The translations under genes and the position numbers were made by a program. From the NCBI GenBank assembly GCA_016763955.1, contig JAESSU010000205.1:1-11029 (forward strand): 11,029 nt of DNA, in the 5' to 3' direction. Below the pieces are notes generated by a model, which worked only from the letters and a program-made list of their open reading frames with translations, was not told the origin of the DNA and ran no database searches. The DNA comes from Phycisphaeraceae bacterium. Lineage in GTDB: Bacteria; Planctomycetota; Phycisphaerae; Phycisphaerales; Phycisphaeraceae. Each line of letters opens with the position of its first letter. Positions within the stretch are counted from its first letter, which is position 1. Positions 6,119-11,029 of the stretch are shown piece by piece.

Positions 6119-7944
6119 ACAAATTCCTCAAGAAATATTTTTGCATTGATGAATGAAAACAAAAACTTACTTCGGCTATTGGTTAAGGCATCTTGATCAA
6201 TCAAATTCTTAATCGCCGTGCGATCAAGAAGGTCAAAGATCGGGCTGTCATCAAGAAGCCAATTGCGAGTTGGTTGATCATTCACATCAACCAACTCAAG
6301 GATAGGTGCATTGAAGCCAACCTTACGGCGGTTATCCAAAATTTGGTCAGGGGCTATCCCGCGCATGGCTTCGCGCAGAACAGCTTTTGTACGGCCTTCT
6401 TTTAATAAGTGACGCGTTGGAATACGTGTTGAAAAATCAAAGAGTCTACGATCCAAGAAAGGAGATCGATTTTCAACGGAATGCATCATGGCGTTGTGAT
6501 CGTCTTCGTGAAGAATGACCGGTATGACCTCTTCGAACAACTCATTGGCCATACGGTTACGCATGAGGTCTGGGGTGAAAAAAACCTCGCGGAAAGCGTC
6601 TTTCCACGGTTTGACTAAGAAACTGGAAAAAACATCGGCATCCAGATTAATATGACGACGTTCAAGGGGGTTTTTAATGAAGACCCGTGGGTCTTGTAAA
6701 ATTGGATTGCGGACGATCGGCGCAATATGTTTCTGCCAGGCGGCCAAAGCGGGACCAAACATTGATGTGTCATTTTGAATGGCGTGTAGGTACAAGGCGT
6801 GGTGATCGTAATAACCGGAAAAAAGTTCGTCCGCTGCGGTGCCGCTAACCGAAGCTTTGTAGCCTGCCTTAGAAAGGGCTTCATAGAGAAGCCATTGGAC
6901 ATAATATGAAATTGTTAAGACGGGGGCATGACGGCTTTTGATCAAAGATTTCAGACGCTCTAGGAAATCTTGTGTATCCGGTTTGATCGAAGTGTTTCGT
7001 ACACCAAGTTGGCTAACAGCAGCATCAATCAGGTCTTTTTCTTCATAACGAGCATCGGTGTTGAGGATCGTAAAGCCGTGGACATCATAACCATGAATCT
7101 TTTTGGCAATCGAAATCAAAGCATTTGAATCAACACCGCCACTCATGCAAAAAGCGAGGGGGACATCAGCCCGCAAGCGGACGTCAACCGCCTCGATAAG
7201 GTGTGAGCGGACGCCAGACACAGCTTCTTCAAAGCTCATGTCTGGTTCTTGGTTAAAGTTTGGCTGCCAATAGTGCCATGTATGATCATGGCCATTTTCA
7301 TCAATCCGCATGACTGTGCCAGCGGCGACTTCTTCAACGCCATGAAAGAACTGAGTTTTTTGTTTTTTTAGAGATTTATAACCATTTACCAAATAACGAA
7401 GAACCTGGTCTTCGTTGATGCGAAACCGTTCCCCGGTCAGGGTGCTAAGGGCGCCAATTTCCGAAGCAAATGAAATTGCCCCATCTTGAAGTCTGCGCAA
7501 GAATAGGGGCTTTTCGCCAAAACGATCACGACACAAATATATTTTTTGATCGGCTTCATCAAACATCGCGAAGGCCCACATGCCCTCGAGCTTATCTAAG
7601 CCTTCCCAACCCCAAGCCTCTATGGTGCGGGCTAAAACCTCGGTATCTGAATCTGTAGTAAAAATATGGCCTTCTGTTTTTAAGTCTTCACGAATTTCAC
7701 GGTAATTGAAGATTTCTCCGTTAAAAACAAGCCATTTTTGATTGAGATGGAAAGGTTGGTCAGAACGTTCATTTAAATCAATGATTGAAAGTCGGGCATG
7801 CAGGAGAGATAAGGCTTTGCGGCCCATTTTAAAGGGATGCTCTTCTTGATGGTCCGGGCCACGATGACGCAGGTGTGCCAGGCAGGCCTTGGCACGGTTT
7901 GCTTCTAGGGGCGTGTTTGATAAAATGCCAGCGATGCCGCACAT
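6115..7944 (-). CDS. asnB: Asparagine synthase-type glutamine amidotransferase (AsnB family)
   Basis: The 609-residue protein has both AsnB domains. The class II glutaminase starts MCGIAG, leaving Cys2 as the nucleophile after Met removal, followed by HARLSIIDL (49-57), FNGEIFNY (74-81) and TDSDTEV (97-103). The ATP-binding synthetase domain has the PP-loop SGGVDS (268-273), SGTAADELFSGY (367-378) and the late segment MHSVENRSPFLDRRL (487-501). Both sites look intact. Family members hydrolyse glutamine and pass ammonia to an adenylated carboxylate. In glycan loci they are often annotated as asparagine synthase although the acceptor may be a sugar acid or a partner protein. The gene is a one-base overlap (TAATG) after the NeuB-family gene and an ATGA overlap before the PP-loop amidotransferase gene, with an RBS GAGGAAG at 7955-7961. 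Placement argues for a biosynthetic role in sugar amidation rather than asparagine supply; that is inference. Confidence 0.9.
   Translation of the reverse strand: MCGIAGILSNTPLEANRAKACLAHLRHRGPDHQEEHPFKMGRKALSLLHARLSIIDLNERSDQPFHLNQKWLVFNGEIFNYREIREDLKTEGHIFTTDSDTEVLARTIEAWGWEGLDKLEGMWAFAMFDEADQKIYLCRDRFGEKPLFLRRLQDGAISFASEIGALSTLTGERFRINEDQVLRYLVNGYKSLKKQKTQFFHGVEEVAAGTVMRIDENGHDHTWHYWQPNFNQEPDMSFEEAVSGVRSHLIEAVDVRLRADVPLAFCMSGGVDSNALISIAKKIHGYDVHGFTILNTDARYEEKDLIDAAVSQLGVRNTSIKPDTQDFLERLKSLIKSRHAPVLTISYYVQWLLYEALSKAGYKASVSGTAADELFSGYYDHHALYLHAIQNDTSMFGPALAAWQKHIAPIVRNPILQDPRVFIKNPLERRHINLDADVFSSFLVKPWKDAFREVFFTPDLMRNRMANELFEEVIPVILHEDDHNAMMHSVENRSPFLDRRLFDFSTRIPTRHLLKEGRTKAVLREAMRGIAPDQILDNRRKVGFNAPILELVDVNDQPTRNWLLDDSPIFDLLDRTAIKNLIDQDALTNSRSKFLFSFINAKIFLEEFV
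6124..6129 (-). promoter_or_regulatory. Ribosome-binding site GAGGAA of the sugar amidotransferase gene, inside the AsnB coding sequence
   Basis: On the minus strand GAGGAA lies five bases before the ATG at 6118, within the last codons of the AsnB gene. With the ATGA overlap it fixes the amidotransferase start and points to translational coupling of the two genes. Confidence 0.7.
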
Positions 7945-8954
7945 TAGTTAAAGTCTTCCTCAGACAGAGCAGCGCCCTTGGAAAGGGTACGCCTCAAAGG
8001 TTTACCAAGGAATTTTGGTAGGTCCATAGGAGAGAAATCAATACGGGGGCGTAGGCAATCGACATCTTCATCTTGTAAAACATCTCCAACGGCAAGGTCC
8101 CGCGCCGCATATACTCCGCGTCGAACGGCCTTTTCAATTGCTTTTTCCGCAGGCATAACAGTCTTTACTTGATCCCCAACCAAGGTCAGTATTTCTTTAA
8201 TGCGCCGAGAAAGCTCTGCCATGTCAGCAGGGTCAGCCGAAAGTTGGTGATCGCGAAATGTTGAATTTTCCTTGTTTAAGGTGAAATGTTTTTCAATAAC
8301 TCGAGCCCCCATAGCAACAGATAAGGCGGCGGCTTCTATGCCGAGCGTGTGGTCAGAATACCCCACAGGAACACCTATTTTTTTAAGAGCATTAATGGCC
8401 CCGAGCGAAGCTTCGTTCGGTGGGGTGGGATAGCTTGTGACACAATGCAGCAGAATAAGTTTGCCATTTTTTATGCCCTCTTCTTGCCATGTGGTTTTGA
8501 AAACTTCACGAACTTTTAGAGCTTGACCGTAATCACATAATCCCGTGGACACCATAACGGGTTTACCCGTCCTCGCCACGTGTTGAAGCAGCGGCAGATA
8601 ATCATTGTCACTGGAAGCAATTTTGAAAGCTGGGACGATGGGGTCCAGAACATCAACCGCTGTTTTTGAGAACGGCGTGGACATGAAACCAACGCCGTGA
8701 CGTTTTGCTGTTTTTGAAAGTTCGTAAATTTGATCGGGGCTAAAGCAAAAACCTTTGAGTTGAGCCAAACGATCCACCTGGTCTGCGGTGACCAAATGCT
8801 CTGGGGTAATGGTTTGAAACTTTGCCACATGAGCCCCCGCTTCAGCGGCAGCAGCAATCATTTCGTGGGCAAGCACAATGTCGCCTTCATGATTATTGCC
8901 AATTTCGGCAATCAGTAAGACGTCTTTTTCAATATTCACATTGCAAATATTCAT
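7944..8954 (-). CDS. neuB: Nonulosonic acid synthase (NeuB / legionaminate / pseudaminate synthase family)
   Basis: The 336-residue product has the usual length and full motif set of the sialic acid synthase family, which condenses phosphoenolpyruvate with a six-carbon amino sugar to a nine-carbon 2-keto acid. The barrel domain carries EIGNNHEG (17-24), KFQ (45-47), FKIASSDND (110-118), STG (136-138), HCVTSYPTP (170-178), GYSDHTLG (198-205), EKHFTL (221-226) and RDHQLSADP (234-242). The C-terminal SAF/antifreeze-like domain begins near VRRGVYAARDL (277-287). The gene follows the GNAT gene by two bases and overlaps AsnB by one. The precursor (ManNAc, 2,4-diacetamido-trideoxy-hexose or other) cannot be read from these motifs. 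The upstream aminotransferase and acetyltransferase favour a diamino sugar, so a legionaminate- or pseudaminate-type product is likelier than sialic acid. The gene symbol is family-level only. Confidence 0.93.
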   Translation of the reverse strand: MNICNVNIEKDVLLIAEIGNNHEGDIVLAHEMIAAAAEAGAHVAKFQTITPEHLVTADQVDRLAQLKGFCFSPDQIYELSKTAKRHGVGFMSTPFSKTAVDVLDPIVPAFKIASSDNDYLPLLQHVARTGKPVMVSTGLCDYGQALKVREVFKTTWQEEGIKNGKLILLHCVTSYPTPPNEASLGAINALKKIGVPVGYSDHTLGIEAAALSVAMGARVIEKHFTLNKENSTFRDHQLSADPADMAELSRRIKEILTLVGDQVKTVMPAEKAIEKAVRRGVYAARDLAVGDVLQDEDVDCLRPRIDFSPMDLPKFLGKPLRRTLSKGAALSEEDFN

Positions 8955-8956
8955 AG

Positions 8957-9688
8957 CTAAAATTCCAAAATATCAGGGCCATGAGCATGTAACACATGAT
9001 CAGAATGGGTGAGATGAAAGCCCATGCCTTCATACAGACGTAAAGAGCTTGTGTTTGCCAACTGGGTGCCGACGATCACTTTACCATTATGTTTGCAGTT
9101 TTCTGCGGCAAAAGAAATCATCGACCGAGCAAGTCCAAGCCCATGAAATTGACGGGCAACCGCGACGAGATCAATCGTTAATGGGGAACGGTCCCCGCCA
9201 AGCAATTGAAGAAAGCCTGCGACGGCATCATTGACGAGACTGACCACCATCCAATTGCCTCGTTTTCCATTGAAAAAATTATCTGTCCAGGCATGTTTCA
9301 AGCGATCAGCTTGTTGATTGGATATGTATTGATCTTTGTGAAATCGGTCTTGCGAAAAAGCCGTTGCAGCAAGGTTTGTAACGTCAACACGATCCTCTGG
9401 TTTCGCAAACCTTAGGGTGGTTTGAGGAACATTTAATGGATGGGCTTGGATCAATTGTTCGGCATCCTTCGTAAACTGAAGGTTCGTATCAGCCATATGA
9501 AAGGAATGATCGGTCAGCACGGCAACCAAATCCAAGTGATTTACGGGGACTTTGGTGGAAACAAAGTAATCTTGATCTTTGGGTTTAGGCGGCACCTCAC
9601 CACACCAGTCCGAGATATTGCATTTCAAGTTATACGCTGGACGTTCGAGCTGATGAGACAACCACGCATCATAGTTTAAGGAAAACAA
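8957..9688 (-). CDS. GNAT-family N-acetyltransferase, WecD-like
   Basis: The 243-residue product has a C-terminal GNAT fold. The acetyl-CoA binding motif A is IDLVAVARQFHGLGLARSM (172-190) with the Q-x-x-G-x-G core at 180-185, and motif B is NTSSLRLYEGMGF (212-224). Residues 1-85 form an extra N-terminal domain opening FSLNYDAWL, similar in layout to WecD, which acetylates the 4-amino group of dTDP-4-amino-4,6-dideoxy-galactose. A role in acetylating the amine installed by the neighbouring aminotransferase, as PseH or LegH do, is likely. The start is a TTG at 9688. No ATG or GTG lies between it and the in-frame stop at 9701-9703, and the next Met is residue 65, inside the N-terminal domain. 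Only a weak GGGA precedes it. That stop is also the stop codon of the preceding SDR gene, so both genes share a reading frame. Confidence 0.85.
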   Translation of the reverse strand: MFSLNYDAWLSHQLERPAYNLKCNISDWCGEVPPKPKDQDYFVSTKVPVNHLDLVAVLTDHSFHMADTNLQFTKDAEQLIQAHPLNVPQTTLRFAKPEDRVDVTNLAATAFSQDRFHKDQYISNQQADRLKHAWTDNFFNGKRGNWMVVSLVNDAVAGFLQLLGGDRSPLTIDLVAVARQFHGLGLARSMISFAAENCKHNGKVIVGTQLANTSSLRLYEGMGFHLTHSDHVLHAHGPDILEF

Positions 9689-9700
9689 AGAACTATCCCG

Positions 9701-10747
9701 TCAAGTCTTTCCTGCATTGCTTTTTGCAAAAATACTTTTGTACCACTTAATGTATTCAGGATAACCTTTTGCCAATGACCACTTGGGTTCATAGCCAAGC
9801 AGACGGCGGGCCTTATCAACTTCTAAGGTTCCTCGATCGGGCATCAGATCATCTTTGGGTTTAAATGTAACCTTAACATCCGGGAAGTGTTCTTTCAAAA
9901 TTTCGGTCATTTGAGCAATGGACTGAGCCGCACCGTATGTCAGGTTAAACACTTCATTACGGGCTTTTGGCTCAGTGATTGCAGCTGTCAAACCATCAAC
10001 AAGGTCATCAATATAAGTGAAATCAAGAGAATCACTTCCGTCACCATTAACGGTGATTTCATCGCCAAACAGAGCATTTTCAATGAAAATTTGACCGACC
10101 CGTCGACTGATACAGCGTTGACCATAAAGTGCGGAAGGACGAATAATTGTGTAGGGCAAGCCAAACACTTGATTGTAAGCAATGACCAGCTTTTCCCCAC
10201 TAAATTTGAGGGCACCATAGATGCCAATGGGATCACAAATTGTTTCCTCATTGACGCTAGGCGTTTTGAAATTTCCATAAACCATGCTGGAAGACATGAA
10301 AATAAAGTGCTCCACATCCAGGCCTCGCGCAGCATCCAGGGCATTTTCTAAGGTCCGCAAACTGTGGTCAAATGTTGAGTAAGGGTCCTTATTTGAGCGG
10401 TTGGCGTGTGATACCGCTGCGAGCTGAACAATTGTTTGGGGCTTTATGCTTTCCATGAGGCGAGAAAGGGCATGGTAATCTCGTGCATCCTGAATATAGA
10501 GCGGAATTTTGGCTTCCCGCAACAGCTCCAGGCGTTCATTGATCAAAGCCATGGAAAGTTCAGGGTGCGGAACTTCATCTTTGTTGTTCGACATCAATGG
10601 AATAAGGTTGTTCACTTCTAAGCCATCAATGATGTGAACTTCAGCGCCCAAAGTTTTAAGGTGTAGAGCTAGGTTGTGACCAATAAAGCCAGCTCCCCCA
10701 ACCAAGACAATGCGGCGACCTTTAATAGGAATTTGAGTTTGTGTCAT
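9701..10747 (-). CDS. Extended SDR nucleotide-sugar epimerase/reductase
   Basis: The 348-residue protein is an extended SDR. It has GGAGFIG at 17-23 for NAD(P) binding with Asp41 after the second strand, a catalytic serine in MSSSMVYG (151-158) and the Tyr/Lys pair in IYGALK (176-181). IIRPSALYGQR (201-211) and LDFTYIDDLVDGL (241-253) are typical substrate-domain segments. The catalytic loop has SSS-M-VYG where 4,6-dehydratases such as LegB or RmlB carry an acidic residue before VYG, so I read it as an epimerase or ketoreductase rather than a dehydratase. Its start overlaps the aminotransferase stop as ATGA. The GNAT gene follows 12 bases after its stop. Context suggests it shapes the amino-sugar precursor before the NeuB-family condensation. 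It could instead supply a separate sugar. Confidence 0.88.
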   Translation of the reverse strand: MTQTQIPIKGRRIVLVGGAGFIGHNLALHLKTLGAEVHIIDGLEVNNLIPLMSNNKDEVPHPELSMALINERLELLREAKIPLYIQDARDYHALSRLMESIKPQTIVQLAAVSHANRSNKDPYSTFDHSLRTLENALDAARGLDVEHFIFMSSSMVYGNFKTPSVNEETICDPIGIYGALKFSGEKLVIAYNQVFGLPYTIIRPSALYGQRCISRRVGQIFIENALFGDEITVNGDGSDSLDFTYIDDLVDGLTAAITEPKARNEVFNLTYGAAQSIAQMTEILKEHFPDVKVTFKPKDDLMPDRGTLEVDKARRLLGYEPKWSLAKGYPEYIKWYKSIFAKSNAGKT

Positions 10748-11029
10748 GAACGTAGTCCCTTGAGGGTAATGGTGAGTGATTCTGCAATACGGGTCATATC
10801 TTCAGCGTTTGTATGTGGTGCGACAGGCAGAGCAATGCTGCGATCACTGATGACTTCAGCATTTGTGTACGCACTGCTGTCATACCCATATTTATTTTGA
10901 TAATAGGTAAAGCGCGGGACCGGATGAGGGTAGTAAATGCTTGTGCCTATGCCAAGCGCACTCATTTTTTCCATAATTTTTGGGCGAAGCGGAGCCAACA
11001 CTTCATCTAAAATTATACTTAGACAATAA
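10744..11029 (-). CDS. DegT/DnrJ/EryC1/StrS-family PLP sugar aminotransferase, C-terminal part (5' cut by window)
   Basis: The frame is open to the right edge of the window, giving 94 C-terminal residues that begin YCLSIILDEVLAPLRPKI. A GTG at 11001 is inside this frame and is not the gene start. The segment LGIGTSIYYPHPVPRF followed by YYQNKYGY, and SIALPVAPHTNAEDMTRIAE near the end, are the typical C-terminus of DegT/DnrJ aminotransferases ('GI-x-T-x-YYP-x-P', then 'S-x-x-LP-x-xP-x-x-t-x-xD'). These enzymes transfer an amine from glutamate to a 4-keto nucleotide sugar; LegC and PseC are examples in nonulosonate pathways. The PLP lysine and substrate domain lie outside the window. The stop overlaps the SDR start as ATGA, so the two proteins are probably made together. 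Confidence 0.88.
   Translation of the reverse strand, partial: YCLSIILDEVLAPLRPKIMEKMSALGIGTSIYYPHPVPRFTYYQNKYGYDSSAYTNAEVISDRSIALPVAPHTNAEDMTRIAESLTITLKGLRS

Noticed and set aside
8516..8857. Minus-strand open frame of 113 codons in another frame of the NeuB-family gene.
   Set aside because: The overlapping frame carries all NeuB-family motifs; the alternative frame shows none.
9887..10351. Plus-strand open frame of 154 codons opposite the SDR gene.
   Set aside because: It overlaps clear SDR motifs on the minus strand and its translation shows no domain.

Overview
The window looks like part of a surface- or flagellar-glycan locus from a Gram-negative bacterium. By eye it has moderate GC, dense coding, and genes that overlap by 1-4 bases. 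An alphaproteobacterium of the Rhodospirillales type is my best guess, mainly because the N-terminal domain of the gene at 2961-4061 resembles one I recall from that group. This assignment is inference. I see no rRNA, tRNA, CRISPR array, insertion sequence or phage gene.

Layout. All genes except a fragment at the left edge lie on the minus strand, so the operon reads from right to left. In transcription order they are: the C-terminal part of a DegT/DnrJ-type PLP sugar aminotransferase (10744-11029, cut by the window edge); an extended SDR sugar epimerase/reductase (9701-10747); a WecD-like GNAT N-acetyltransferase (8957-9688, TTG start); a NeuB-family nonulosonic acid synthase (7944-8954); an AsnB-type glutamine-hydrolysing amidotransferase (6115-7944); a PP-loop N-acetyl sugar amidotransferase of the WbpG/PseA family (4994-6118); a SAM methyltransferase with an N-terminal cysteine cluster (4152-4997); an unusual two-domain protein with a degenerate methyltransferase-like half (2961-4061); a D-2-hydroxyacid dehydrogenase (1832-2830); a second extended SDR (907-1818); and a CMP-sugar synthetase-like cytidylyltransferase (137-883). 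A plus-strand gene tail (2-133), possibly 6-phosphogluconolactonase, converges on the operon with three bases between the two stop codons.

How the genes may work together. Aminotransferase, SDR and GNAT enzymes would make a diacetamido-hexose-type precursor. The NeuB-family enzyme would condense it with phosphoenolpyruvate into a nonulosonic acid (legionaminic, pseudaminic or related). The AsnB and PP-loop proteins, encoded back to back, would convert an N-acetyl group to an acetimidoyl (amidino) group, and the coupled methyltransferase could methylate it. The cytidylyltransferase would make the CMP-activated donor. The dehydrogenase and second SDR have no obvious place in the known CMP-legionaminate or CMP-pseudaminate routes and suggest an extra modification or a different sugar. 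The 4,6-dehydratase, any hydrolysing epimerase or nucleotidase, and the glycosyltransferase are not in the window.

Intergenic space is small. The largest gaps are 2831-2960 (130 bases) and 4062-4151 (90 bases). I saw no convincing promoter or terminator in either. They split the operon into a tightly coupled core (4152-11029) and a distal section (137-4061), so an internal promoter in either gap is possible but not shown.
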